Source of the DNA: Cryptomeria japonica | Lineage: Eukaryota; Streptophyta; Pinopsida; Cupressales; Cupressaceae | Direction of reading: 5' to 3' | Length of the DNA: 64,000 nucleotides | Assembly: GCF_030272615.1 (NCBI RefSeq) | Contig: NC_081409.1 | Span: 24,200,406-24,264,405 of the forward strand | Shown: piece by piece, positions 1 through 10,677 of the stretch | Position numbering within the stretch: the first letter of the stretch is position 1 | How the letters are laid out: each line of letters begins with the position of its first letter | The notes under the pieces: model-generated | The model's input: the letters and a program-made list of their open reading frames with translations, nothing else | What the model was told of the DNA's origin: nothing | Databases searched by the model: none | Position numbers and translations under genes: made by a program

Positions 1-396
1 AGGCTTCGAGAATCTATAGATATGCACGATAACTTTGATCAGAGAGGGCTTGCTCAAAGGGTGAGAAGAACTTCTCTATTGGTTCGTTCATTTAAGTTAA
101 AGTGGGATGTAATTTAGCGTTTGAATAGTTTTCTAATGATCTTCAATTTCAATTAGGTTGAGAAATATGAACTTCTTGAATTCCGGTTAAAGGCTTTTCT
201 ATAGCGAATTTTCAAAAAACCAGAGACCCTTCGAGGAGGCAAATGATTCTTGAATTCTGTTTGGTTATATTTATTGCTTGCTGAAAATTATAAAATGCTT
301 ACTTATAAATGTTTATGAAGTTGTGCCTGTATAAATTTGTTAAGGAATTTAGATCAGAGATAGAGAATACAATAGTCTAGTAATATGTAGTGAGGA

Positions 397-398
<2 letters not shown>

Positions 399-446
<48 letters not shown>
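399..446. repeat. (GT)24 microsatellite
   Basis: An uninterrupted run of 24 GT dinucleotides. The sequence to its left (1-398) is AT-rich and shows no gene. Confidence 0.97.
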
Positions 447-449
<3 letters not shown>

Positions 450-709
450 ACTCTAACTATTAATCTTCTATGATAATATCGACAACTTGCTGGTTTGTGA
501 AACTGCCACAGTTGTTGGTTTTAGTTCACAGCAAGTGTCGATGCCTATAAATAAAAGGATGAAGAGTCATGTCCACGTAGGGGCATGACTTCTACATGGC
601 TTATGCCACACGGGGACATGACCCTACGAGGATATGACCCTTCATTCAATGTTGTCATATATTACTTGCTTCAATTCGAATAAAGCTATATCATTAACAC
701 TCCCTCTTA
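447..709 (-). mobile_element. Possible LTR fragment with polypurine tract
   Basis: Read on the minus strand, the purine-rich run at 700-709 (CTAAGAGGGAG type) is followed at once by TGTTAATG, the usual polypurine tract to LTR junction, and a TATTTATA box follows about 140 bp inside. Positions 500-650 hold several inverted copies of a word like GGGTCATGTCC. No second LTR and no primer site were found, so this is a fragment at best. Its left edge is not defined. Confidence 0.35.
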
Positions 710-1377
710 GAAAAAGAGAATTGAATTTCATAATTAAGTTTAAAGGAACAACATTCTAGATATACACATTTATTTGACATGATCATTCACTTAGTAACAC
801 TTACTAGTGAAATACTTCATATCACAGAGAGATATGGATTATCTGATATCCAGCACTCTGGGACAACAACTACTTGAAGTCTTATCAGATTACAACCAAT
901 AAGACAATTTGAAACTTGCCAACCAACCTTTCAAACTGATGCTCAAACTAGAAATTAGTCTCAATCACAATAGCATAAGATAGCACATTGACACAATCTA
1001 ATAAAATAGATTTATCACATGGAACTAGTCAATCAATTGAAAAGTATATACCATTCAGAATGAAGAACACTTGAAATTTATATTAAAAATAGATAATCAA
1101 ACTGGTTGATTTCAATATGTATCATCCATCGACTTTGATATTTCCATAAAACAAACTGCATAAGTGTTGTATAAAATTGTCTTGATAAGATCATAAAAGT
1201 TGAGGTATCTCCCCCACTTGTTCTAAAAGATCCTCCATTTATAGATGAGGATTCAGTTTGAAAGTGAAAGGGCATACCCTTTCATTAAAACTAAAACTAA
1301 CAAAAACTAACTAAAAACAGTCTTCACAATATGAACATATTATAAAAGCATACAAAAACATGACTCTGGGCTCCAAC
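710..1377. other. AT-rich stretch, no gene seen
   Basis: No reading frame resembling a known family. It may be the internal 3' part of the element whose LTR fragment lies to the left. Confidence 0.4.
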
Positions 1378-4300
1378 TTAGACATCAGGTCTGGTCTCCC
1401 AGCATCTTGCCGCAATTCTGGATATGCTCCAAGACTTATATGTGTTTGCATCGTGGATGATATCCTTGACAATGACTTCCAGCGTGACAAAGTTTTTCAT
1501 TTGTTTCACGATCTCTTTCAATTCAATTCCATTAATTTGGGCAATATCAAGGGCGGCATTGAGAAGACTACGAAATTCTGAGATCCATACATATTTATCC
1601 TTTATCTCACCCTTCTGATCAATTAACTCTGGGAAACCATGTTGAATAGTTTCTTTGCATTCATCATATTCAAATTGTAATTCTTCATCAAATTTATTGT
1701 GTTTAGCCAGCAACCTCTTTATTTTTTCAATTCTTTTGTTTCCGCTTTGGCCATTATTTTATCATGCAACCTTGCTCCCAATCTGTTTGAAATTCTATTG
1801 TGTGAAACTACATTGTCCATGTTCTTCTGAAATACTATCCAGAATTCTTTCAAAAAGCCTTGTAAAACCTCAAATCTTTTAGTTAGTAATACACCAACAA
1901 TATTTTCCCTCACACTTTGCATCTGTTTTAATATCTTTTTATTTTCTTGTTGCAACTCCTCGCATTTTTTCTTCCATTGAGAGCTATCATGAGTAAGAAC
2001 CATTGGCACCTATTGCCCACTTCTCCTTAGCATTTCTTCATACAATGCCTTGTACTCGTTCCTCTCCCTCGCTACTCTGACCATCTGTGCTTTATTGAAT
2101 TTTGAAATATCCACTCTGATATCAGCATAAACAATTGGATCAATTTCATCAACTTTTAGTTTCATCATATGGCCAAAGGCCTTGTCAACATCAATGATCT
2201 TTGGTCTCTTGTGGAGGGTACAGAGCCCATAACCTCAAAGATTTCTCATCCTGATCAAATCTTGAACCAATAAATACATCATTTACACCTTGTATATCCA
2301 ACTGGAATTGCTTGTTTTCTGAATGCAATAAACTGTCAAAGATAAAAGAAGCACTGAGGTCCCATCCGGGAAACAAAATCACCCCAGCCTCTGTAAGTAG
2401 TTGCCTCCCCTTTTGAGGGGTAATTGTGGTTATCTCTGCATCAATTTCCTCTTTTAATTTCTTTAACAATTCAGCCTCAGTATCGGGCGTTATGTTGGGA
2501 ATAGAGTCCCTCAATTTCTTCCCTTTAAAATTGTACAAGAATGATTTAAATTCTTTGGAATGTATAAAAATATTCATCAGCAACAAAAGCAGAAAACTCC
2601 TCTAACTGAGAGTCAGCATGAACTTCTAATGTTGTCTCTATTTGGCCCTGCATGTCGGGCTCTTCTTCCTTCTCTGGCACTTGCCATCTAGGGACAACTG
2701 CATTTTCATCAGATTCACTTTCTGCCTCCTCCTCCTCGGTTTCAATTTCGTGGAGTCTCCATCTCTTTTCTGCCAGTTCATTATTCAGTTGATCAATTAC
2801 CTCTTTGGCCTCTGCATCCGCCATGTTCCTGAAGATATCTTCAGCCTCAATACTAACATGCAGATAACCTCCCAATTTCCGCCTCTTCTTGCAAGAGTGA
2901 ATGTATCATTCAGGATCATAGTATTTCCTGGCATAATGCTCAAACAAATTGTATTCTTCTATCAACTTCTTATCAATTATTTCATAAGCTTTGGTTGACA
3001 CTATGGTGAAATCACCAAAACTCAGTGTCCCACGCAGGAAGGCTTGCTTATGCATATCTGCAAAATGTTTAGCATTGGACACAATCAATTGCCTCACAAT
3101 CTCTAAATAATCTATTCTGTCTGGTACTAGTTTTGGCAGCATGTACGGGCTCCCCTCAAATCCATATACTCTAAAACATGTAAAATCCTTATTCACAAAC
3201 TAATCTCCCCAGTTATGATTAACAATGTGTCTTTCATCATAATCCCTAGGTCTTAGGAACCTCTTGATCTCATCAGAGATAGACCCTTCACATGAAATCA
3301 CATACATTCGATACAATGGCATCACAATAAGTTCTTCAAACTTAATATAGTTGGACCTCATATATCAAGAATCCCAAAGAGATGTCCATAATTGGATGGG
3401 CTGCTCCTCACCTTCTTTGTTCTTGGTATTTAATTTTAGGCCCTCAGGCCAAAAACCCTTTACATATCCATAAAATAACACTAGATGCATCAATAGTGAA
3501 TAAAATTTGAAATTGGGATGAGTATCATCCCAAAGGTTTAAAAAACCTTCGTGCAACCTCTCCACCAAATATGTTGCATAGTCAAAAGGCCTAGGTTCAT
3601 ATGTTTGTATATTAGAGGCTAACACCAGTGGCCCAGTGCTTGCTAGATCAGACACCTCCACCCCTCCTACTTTCCCACACGACATATATGTGTACTGCAA
3701 GTAGTGTCTGAACAAATCAATGTTGAATGGTGGCCCATCTTCCTCTGTTAATTTTTCTGCCTGCCTCTTGTGAATGGCAAATTTCCAGCTGGTATATGTA
3801 GTGTTCATTCTGAGGTATTCTTCCTCCAACTCCCCAAAGGACAAGGGCTTATCAGGACTAGGGTCTAAATTGAAAACCTCATTTATGGTACCCATAGAAA
3901 ATCTAATAAATGCTTCCCCATTTGGGAGTTGAATGCACCTCTTCACCGAATTATAATTCCTCACCAAAATCTCTAGCAATCTTATGTTTACAAAAACATT
4001 GGGGATTGTTAGCTTACCTAAATTTGTCATCCAAGGATTGCAGAGCGACATCTCCTTGCTCCTTCTTAAATAGTGCAACATAAACAGTTCATGTCCCCTT
4101 ACCTTGGTCCAAACATCTCCGACCTCTCTGTAGTTGTCTTCTAATTGGTCTCTCCTCGACAGGTGCTGCTTCGACCTTCTGGATTTTGGGTCGGCTGCCT
4201 GCATTTGGTCTATCATGTCTTGGTTTAACCTCCTGACTAGAGGCACCTCTTCAATTTTTCCTTTCTTCACCTTAGAGTCGTGGCTCTTGGCTGCCCTCTT

Positions 4301-4630
4301 CTTTCATGTTGAACTCGAAACTTCCATTTCTCCCATTACAATCATCTGCCCTGTTTTTCAAAGGCGCAATGTGTTCTATCTGTGTATTCTTCTTTCACCA
4401 ACACAGTATTTAGACAAGGCAATTTCTAGTTCAGTCGTATTCTTTTGCAATAATGAACTTCTCATAAAATTTGCCTCATGCGAACCATAGATGTATCTAC
4501 TGCAATTATTCAATAAAAGATTTTTTAAAATTTCGGTTTTGAATTCTGACAACGGCTTGTCGACATATGTCTCCCCGATGAATATTTCCCTTTTGGCACT
4601 CTCTAAATAGCCCTTTATCTGCTTTGACAT
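1378..4630 (-). pseudogene. Decayed long coding relic, unrecognised family
   Basis: I do not recognise the family. Read on the minus strand from 4630 down to 1378, the pieces form one protein of roughly 1,000 residues. The segments at 4630-4376, 4270-3365, 3196-2906 and 2875-2546 share one frame and are separated by stops, including TGA at 3365-3367 and a TAG near 3215. Frameshifts occur near 2580 and 2190 and before 1713. The best-kept part (4270-3365, 301 codons) is rich in aromatic residues, with FIRFSMGTINEVFNLDP and LFRHYLQYTY. An acidic Glu/Asp stretch follows near 2700, and a Lys/Glu/Gln-rich, probably coiled-coil part near 1720-2010. A homologous plus-strand fragment at 58265-58990 makes this a dispersed repeat-encoded family rather than a unique gene. 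A mobile-element accessory protein is possible but not shown. Confidence 0.6.
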
Positions 4631-4699
4631 CTTACTTTCTCTTATCAGGATACCCTAAGTTGATGACTCATTTTCCTCCTCATCGGTATTTCTCAAACC

Positions 4700-5745
4700 G
4701 ATATTCTCATCGGGCGTCGGGTGAGCTCATTTAGCGTTATCGTGATATGCATTGTTTCCCCGATGGGCTTCACCATCGGCATAGCTCTTCTTGATGCAAC
4801 TGGCTTCATTGCCATGAGTCTTCTCGATAGTGTCTTCGCTTTGCTCAATCAGTCCGCTCCTTCATCGGATATAGGGGTAATTCGAAATGAAACATACCGA
4901 TAAGCAAAGTCTTCCCAATAGAGTATGTTCCATCGGTATATGTTTCATCGATGATTTCTTCGGGCGTCGGGGTGGCTCAAAGTAACACATATCGATCGCT
5001 TTGGTTATACCGATGCAACCGACTTCATTACCATGAGTCTTCCTGATAGTATCTTTGCTCCACTCAATCAGTTCGCTCATTCATTAGGTATTGGGGTAAT
5101 CTGAAATGAAACATACCGATATGCAAAGTCTTCCCGATAGAGTATGTCCCATCAGTATATGTTCCATCGATGATTTCTTCGACATCGAGGTGGCTCAAAG
5201 TAACACATACCGATCGCTTTGGTTATACCGATGCAACCGGCTTCATCAGCATGAGTCTTTCCGATAGTGTCTTCACTCCACTCAATCAGTCCACTCCTTC
5301 ATCGGGTATCGGGGTAATCTGAAATGAAACATACCGATAAGAAAAGTCTTCCCAATAGAGTATATTCCATCGGTATATGTTTCACCGATGATTTCTTCGG
5401 GCGTCGGGGTGGCTCAAAGTAACACATACTGATCGCTTTGGTTATACCGATGGACTCTTTTTTTTTGCCACTCTTATCGGTATAAGTCTTACTGAAACCC
5501 TCATCGGCTATCGACAAGACAATTCTCCACTGCTTCCGCTAGTGTATACTATGCCGATGGGTCATATCGGTATAGTTTTTGCCGATGCATCAATTCTCCT
5601 CAACTTTGCTCCTTGATCGGTATAACTTCTGTCAATGAGTACAACTCTGGCTTGCTACGCTCTCTCATCAATATATGATATCCCAATGCAAAATTGGTCT
5701 TTGTTAGTTTAAGTGCCCTCATCAGTATAACTTATACCGATAATG
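4700..5745. repeat. Tandem array with about 219 bp units, ATCGGTAT-rich
   Basis: A conserved core (cgggcgtcgg, then ggctcaaagtaacacata) recurs at 4711, 4961, 5180 and 5398, giving spacings of about 250, 219 and 218 bp. Each unit carries many copies of short words such as ATCGGTAT, ACCGATA and CATCGATG in both orientations. The words continue in diffuse form to about 5745. The array lies directly upstream of the minus-strand coding relic that starts at 4630, so it could be an LTR or promoter region of that element. That link is an inference. Confidence 0.8.
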
Positions 5746-6132
5746 TGAAATTTCAATCATTTTCAACTCCTCCTTTAAGATACAAAAATTGATAATGGAT
5801 TTAATACAATCTGAACAAAAACTCTGTTCTGCATGGGAGCTTTACCCTTTCTAACAATTACTTGTGCACTTTGATCAATCCCAAGAACCTGTTTGCCAGG
5901 CTTCCTCACCTCAAAAGGAAACCCAAAGTGCTTCATCTTGTCTCAATGCCACCCTCAATATGCCCACCTGATGGTTGAATCTGTGGAGAGAAGTCACAAA
6001 TGGATGGAGATTGTCACTACAAGATTGCACCTACACATAAAACCCACCAGTAACTATTCTTATGGAAAAGTGCTCAATATGTAAAAGGAAATTATTGAAA
6101 AATAATTAATTTGAAAAATTATGTGCTAACAT
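5746..6132. other. No gene seen; intron-like flank of clathrin copy 1
   Basis: No conserved coding sequence. The last 50 bases match the intron sequence that precedes exon A in the later clathrin copies, including one degenerate unit of the about 40 bp mini-repeat. Confidence 0.5.
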
Positions 6133-6851
6133 GTTGCACTGTCTAAAAAGGATAATCTTTACAAGGATGCAATGGAAACTAGTTCTCAATCGGGTGTTTG
6201 TGAACTTGCAGAGGAATTGCTGGTGTATTTTGTGGAATGGGTATATAATTGGTAAAACATATAGTTGGTTGTTCTCTCTCACGGGCTAAAGTATATTTTG
6301 AATTTTCATTTTGGATTGGGGCATTGAAATGGGGCTTACTTTTGCATTAGGAACTGCAGGGCAAGAAACAATGCTTTGCTTCATGCTTGTTCATATGCTA
6401 TGACTTGATCAGACCAGATGTGGCTTTGGAACTTGCCTGGATGAATAATATGATTGACTTTTTGTTTCCATACCTACTTGAGGTTCTTGATATACTCTGA
6501 TGATTATGTGAATATTTTAAGTTTCTCTTTAATAAACATTTTAAATCTTCTGCAGAATTAAATAGCTAATATTCAAAAAAATTATTTTTCAAAGTTCATT
6601 CGAGAATACATGACAAAAGTTGATGAGCTTGTTAAGGACAAGTTAGAGGTTGTCCAAGAATATAAATCCAAGGAGAAAGAAGAGAAAGATCTTGTTGCTT
6701 AACAGGTATGCATTTTGCTTAATTGAGCCTCAAGGAGCACTTGTTCTACTCTATTGACGGTTTTTAAAAATTCAAATAAACATGTGCCTATTTTGTTTAA
6801 AGAATATGTATGCTCAGCTTCCGCCCCTTGCTTTGCCAACACCTCCAATAG
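6133..6851 (+). pseudogene. CHC: Clathrin heavy chain 3'-end fragment, copy 1
   Basis: This copy encodes the C-terminal part of clathrin heavy chain, which forms the coat triskelion on vesicles of the plasma membrane and trans-Golgi. Four exons can be placed: A 6133-6240 ([20 protein letters not shown]), B 6360-6482 ([20 protein letters not shown]), C 6595-6705 ([16 protein letters not shown]) and D from 6803 (NMYAQLPPLALPTPP). Introns are 119, 112 and 97 bp with GT-AG ends. Defects: Gly-Val-Cys for Gly-Asp-Arg and a Trp at the end of exon A, a TAA stop near the end of exon C (Gln codon CAA in copy 2), and loss of exon D after Pro-Pro, where the sequence runs into mini-repeats. Retained introns show duplication of DNA, not retroposition. 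No upstream exons of the roughly 1,700-residue protein are present. Confidence 0.93.
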
Positions 6852-7001
6852 CATTTTTAAGAGCATAATTAAGGAAATTATAGAAATATAGCATTTTTAA
6901 GAGCATAGTTAATTTGAAAAATACCATTTTAAGAGCATAATTAAGGAAATTATAGAAAAATAACAATTTTAAGAGCATAATTAAGAAAATTATAGAAAAA
7001 T
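6849..7001 (+). repeat. About 40 bp mini-repeats between clathrin copies 1 and 2
   Basis: About four imperfect units of the type gcatttttaagagcataatt followed by aaggaaattatagaaaaata. The last unit merges into the intron that leads to exon A of copy 2, so the array seems to derive from that intron. Confidence 0.85.
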
Positions 7002-7014
7002 TATGTGCTAACAT

Positions 7015-7719
7015 ATTGCACTGTCTAAAAAGAATAATCTTTACAAGGATGCAATGGAAACTAGTTCTCAATCGGGTGATCATGAACTTGCAGAGGAATT
7101 GTTGGTGTATTTTGTGGAACAGGTATACAATTGGTAAAACATATAGTTGGTTGTTCTCTCTCATAGGCTATAGTATATTTTGGATTGGGGCATTGAAATG
7201 GGGCTTACTTTTGCATTTGGAACTGCAGGGCAAGAAAGAATGCTTTGCTTCATGCTTGTTCATATGCTATGACTTGATCAGACCAAATGTGGCTTTGGAA
7301 CTTGCTTGGATGAATAATATTATTGACTTTATGTTTCCATACCTACTTCAGGTTCTTGATACTCTGATGATTCTGTGAATATTTTAAGTTTCTCTTTAAT
7401 AAACATTTTAAATCTTCTGCAGAATTAAATAGCTAATATTCAAAAAAATTATTTTTCAAAGTTCATTTGAGAATACATGACAAAAGTTGATGAGCTTGTT
7501 AAAGACAAGTTAGAGGTTGTTCAAGAAGAGAAATCCAAGGAGAAAGAAGAGAAAGATCTTGTTGCTCAACATGTATGCATTTTGCTTAATTGAGCCTCAA
7601 GGAGCACTTGTTCTACTCTACTGATGGTTTTAAAAAATTCAAATAAACATATGCCTATTTTGTTTACAGAATATGTATGCTCAGCTTCTTCCCCTTGCTT
7701 TGCCAGCACCTCCAATAAC
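7015..7719 (+). pseudogene. CHC: Clathrin heavy chain 3'-end fragment, copy 2
   Basis: The second tandem copy lies 882 bp after the first. Exons: A 7015-7122, B 7229-7351 (fully open), C 7462-7572 and D from 7670. Exon C has a TGA at its third codon where copy 1 keeps CGA (Arg), a C-to-T change at a CpG. The last exon C codon is CAT rather than CAG next to the GT donor. Exon D stops after the Pro-Pro codons and runs into mini-repeats, as in copy 1. Introns are 106, 110 and 97 bp. Exons A and B are cleaner than in copy 1. The Val-Asp-Glu-Leu motif region of exon C is otherwise well conserved. Confidence 0.93.
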
Positions 7720-7898
7720 ATTTTTAAGAGCATAATTAAGGAAATTATAGAAAAATAGCATTTTTAAGAGCATAATTAAGGAAATTATAAAAAAATAGCA
7801 TTTAAAGAGCATAATTAAGGAAATTATTAAAAAGTAGCATTTTTAAGAGCATAATTAAGGAAAAGAAAAATAGCATTTGTAAGGAAATTATAGAAAAA
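7720..7898 (+). repeat. About 40 bp mini-repeats between clathrin copies 2 and 3
   Basis: About four and a half units of the same mini-repeat as at 6849-7001, with internal deletions. Both arrays sit at the same truncation point within exon D, so the junction itself was duplicated. Confidence 0.85.
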
Positions 7899-7912
7899 TT
7901 ATGTACTAACAT

Positions 7913-8516
7913 GTTGCACTGTCTAAAAAGGACAATCTTTACAAGGATGCAATGGAAACTAGTTCTCAATCAGGTGATCGTGAACTTGCAGAGGAATTGC
8001 TGGTGTATTTTGTGGAACAAGTATACCGTTGGTAAAACATATAGTTGGTTGTTCTCTCTCTCACGCTAAAGTATATTTTGAATTTTCATTTTGGATTGGG
8101 GCATTGAAATGGGGCTTACTTTTGCATTTGGAACTACAGGGCAAGAAAGAATGCTTTGCTTCATGCTTGTTCATATGGTATGACTTGATCAGACCAGATG
8201 TGGCTTTGGAACTTATCTAGATGAATAATATGATTGACTTTGTGTTTCCATACCTACTTCAGGTTCTTGATATACTCTGATGATTCTGTGAATATTTTAA
8301 GTTTCTCTTTAAAAAACATTTTAAATCTTTTGCATAAATAAATATGTGCCTATTTTGTTTATGAAATATGTATGCTCAACTTCTTCCCCTTGCTTTGCCA
8401 GCACCTCCAATGCCTAGCATGGGAGTGGCATGGGAGGTTGCTTTCAGCCAAGTATGAGTGGAATGGGAATGCCTCCCATGCTAGCTTATGGTATGCCACC
8501 TATGGCTGGCTATTGA
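7913..8516 (+). pseudogene. CHC: Clathrin heavy chain 3'-end fragment, copy 3, with native C-terminus
   Basis: The third copy lies 898 bp after the second. Exon A (7913-8020) is open. Exon B (8140-8262) has a TAG at 8218-8220 in place of the conserved Ala-Trp and a Cys-to-Trp change. Exon C and parts of its two introns are deleted: sequence passes directly from intron B-C to intron C-D near 8335. The acceptor before exon D has changed from ACAG to ATGA. Exon D (8365-8516) is the only full copy of the last exon and ends in the Met/Pro/Gly-rich tail (MPPMLAYGMPPMAGY, stop at 8514-8516), but it holds a frameshift near 8430. Some 3' flank follows. Confidence 0.93.
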
Positions 8517-8595
8517 TGGGATTGAAGAACTTAATGTGGGACACAATTTTTCAATCATACATGGTTTTTTGAGGCTGGTCTTTGAGTGGAAAGAT

Positions 8596-8843
8596 TAGAT
8601 TGTCAAATTGTTTTTATTGTCATTTGGTTGGTTGATACAGAATAATGAATCTTTAGTATTATCGTATTGGTTAGTCAATTCAAATATTTCCATCCACCAA
8701 GCATCTGATGCCTGAACCGTCGCATGCTTAGATTGCCAAATTGTTTTTATTGTCATTTGGTTGGTTGATACAGAATAATGAATCTTTAGTATTATCGTAT
8801 TGGTCAATAAGTGCAAATCTTTCCATCCACCAAGCATCTGACG
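8596..8843 (+). repeat. Tandem duplication of about 115 bp
   Basis: The segment at 8596-8710 is repeated at 8729-8843 (offset about 133 bp) with few changes. Both copies start with tagattg and end with caagcatctga. The spacer contains gatgcctgaaccgtcgca, which recurs at about 8929-8946. Confidence 0.9.
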
Positions 8844-9290
8844 AGGATGTTGTATGTCCGACAGCATCCTCGTCGGATAACCAATGAGGGGGGCGTTAGA
8901 ATTCCGATGCCCACCCAATTTATTTAGATGCCTGAACCGTCGCACATACAACATCCTCGTCAGTGTGGATGCCCTGGTTGTTGTTGGACGTCGTTGGAAG
9001 TCTAACAGACCCCCACAAAACATCCGATGAGGATGTTGTATATCCGACAACATTCTCGCCAGATGGGGGATCATGTTCACCGTTGGAACATTACCTAGAA
9101 GCCGTTGGAATTCCGACGACTTATCGAGTTTTACTGACGGCTAAGCGCAATCATGGTCGTCGTTGGAAGAGTCTTCGATGAAGTCGGAATTCTGACAATC
9201 TTGAGCACCGTCAGAATGTTCGACTACAAGTTTTCGAGGACATTGCTCGTTGGCAGTCCGATGAATTGTAGTCCGAATTCCAACGGAATT
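8840..9290. repeat. Cluster of short inverted repeats
   Basis: GACGAGGATG at 8840-8849 pairs with CATCCTCGTC at 8865-8874. The same arm pairs again with acatacaacatcctcgtca at about 8943-8961, and a diverged copy (gatgaggatgttgtatatcc) lies at 9026-9045. Words such as ttggaattccgacg recur to 9290. No reading frame is supported. It could be the end of a foldback or MITE-like element. Confidence 0.6.
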
Positions 9291-9649
9291 GAGCCCCAAA
9301 TGTACTAGTGTTTGGTCATGTAACCTTTTATTTGGGTGGAATTCCTCTACCTCCTCTGAGCTTCAATCCTTTGTGGTTGTTGCCTTATGTTTTGCGGTAT
9401 TAGTGCCTTGTCTAGTAACTATTGATGCTTTGCTTTTCTTCTTTGATTTACGTTTGATGTGGTACTCTTCTTCTATGTTGCTTTCTTCTATAGCATAATC
9501 CTCAACTTTTCCTGCTTTGCAGCACCTTCTTATTTCTTCCATTAGGACTATAGGTACCTTCCGAAGGAGTCTTACTTCCGTATTTATGTTTTGTACTATT
9601 AGACTACGGTGTTACATTTTTATAGTATCATTGTGCCTTGTCACAGTTC

Positions 9650-10677
9650 AAGACATCATGATCTTCCCTACCACATAATCTACACTATTTCTTTTTCTAC
9701 CCACAACACTCAGTTGTGAAATGCCCTAGCTTACCACAATTGAAGCAAGTAGCATATGTTCTTCTTCTTCTTCTTCTTCCTCAGCCTTGGCCTCTTCCTC
9801 CCCTAAACTAGCCTTTGTCACTGTATAGCTCTAATTCTTGAGAATTTCGTATGGAGTTTGCATTTCTTTGATTCTACCATTGCAGTACTTTGTACCCATG
9901 GTCTTGAGCATATAGGGGTCTTTCCACCAGCCCTTTATCGTATGCCATATTTCTGTCATATCTATTGTCTTCTTTTATCCGAAACATCTGAGATGGACAG
10001 TCTTTTGTTTCATGGTCATCCCATTCTCCGCAAGTTCCATAACGAGTTTCCCGATTTCTTAATCGTTCTAAGGTCTACCCTTAGGACATCAACCCTCTTT
10101 TCCCCAATCTCCTTTGGACATTTATTCCATTTGTGTCCTTCCCTACCACAGTACGTACACCATATACTCGGCCTCTATGATCCCAATTCTTACTTCATAA
10201 GATCTTGTCTTAGATGCGATTGTTGGATTTCAAGTTCTAGTCGTTCTACTCTCTTATTTTCCCTCGCCTCCATTTTGTGCCATGATTGGTTCTCAATGCG
10301 GTAGGCCAACGTCACCAACTCTGAGTATGTCCTGAAGTCTATGTCATCCAAAGCCATTCTCACCTCTGGTTATACTGTGGAGATAAACCATTCCATCTTT
10401 TTTCTATTATTTAGAGGCTCTTCTAGTTTCTATATTACTTCTCTGAACTGTTTATCAAATTTTGTGATGGATTCATCCTCACATCGGGTCTGATGGATTC
10501 ATCCTCACATCGGGTCAATTCTCTTAACTTGCTTACCCTTTTAGTGGGGAGTTTGGAGGAGTCGAAGTTTTTCAAAAATGCATTCTTCACCTTATCCCAC
10601 TCTTTCTCATTTAAAGGACATGCTTTGCAGTACCACTTAAGAGGTTCACCTCTTAGGGAACCAATATAATCATACAA
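9650..10677 (-). pseudogene. Retrotransposon gag relic with several zinc knuckles
   Basis: On the minus strand, 10677-10330 reads as a capsid-like gag core (GSLRGEPLKWYCKACP, WDKVKNAFLKNF, then a TYSELVTLAYRIE segment). It is followed by up to four knuckles of the form C-x2-C-x4-H-x4-C or close to it: near 10130 (CTYCGREGHKWNKC), near 10000 (one Cys changed to Tyr), near 9735 (CFNCGKLGHFTTEC) and near 9675 (CRLCGREDHDVLNC). Stops and a 26 bp duplication break the frame. No protease or reverse transcriptase follows in order. The knuckle array suggests an LTR retrotransposon; the lineage is not resolved. Confidence 0.75.
10465..10516. repeat. Perfect 26 bp tandem duplication inside the gag relic
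   Basis: The 26 bases at 10465-10490 are repeated exactly at 10491-10516. Since 26 is not a multiple of three, the event shifts the gag frame. Confidence 0.97.

Noticed and set aside
5893-6084. Plus-strand open frame of 63 codons before clathrin copy 1
   Set aside because: It does not match clathrin upstream exons or any other family I know.
6603-6700. First idea: C-terminus of a ribosome recycling factor (VDELVKDK wording)
   Set aside because: The flanking exons identify the segment as clathrin heavy chain.
7016-7378. Plus-strand open frame of 120 codons
   Set aside because: It reads through clathrin exon A in the wrong frame and an intron before reaching exon B, so it is a chance fusion of exon and intron.
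9858-10304. Plus-strand open frame of 148 codons
   Set aside because: It is the antisense shadow of the minus-strand gag relic with its zinc knuckles.
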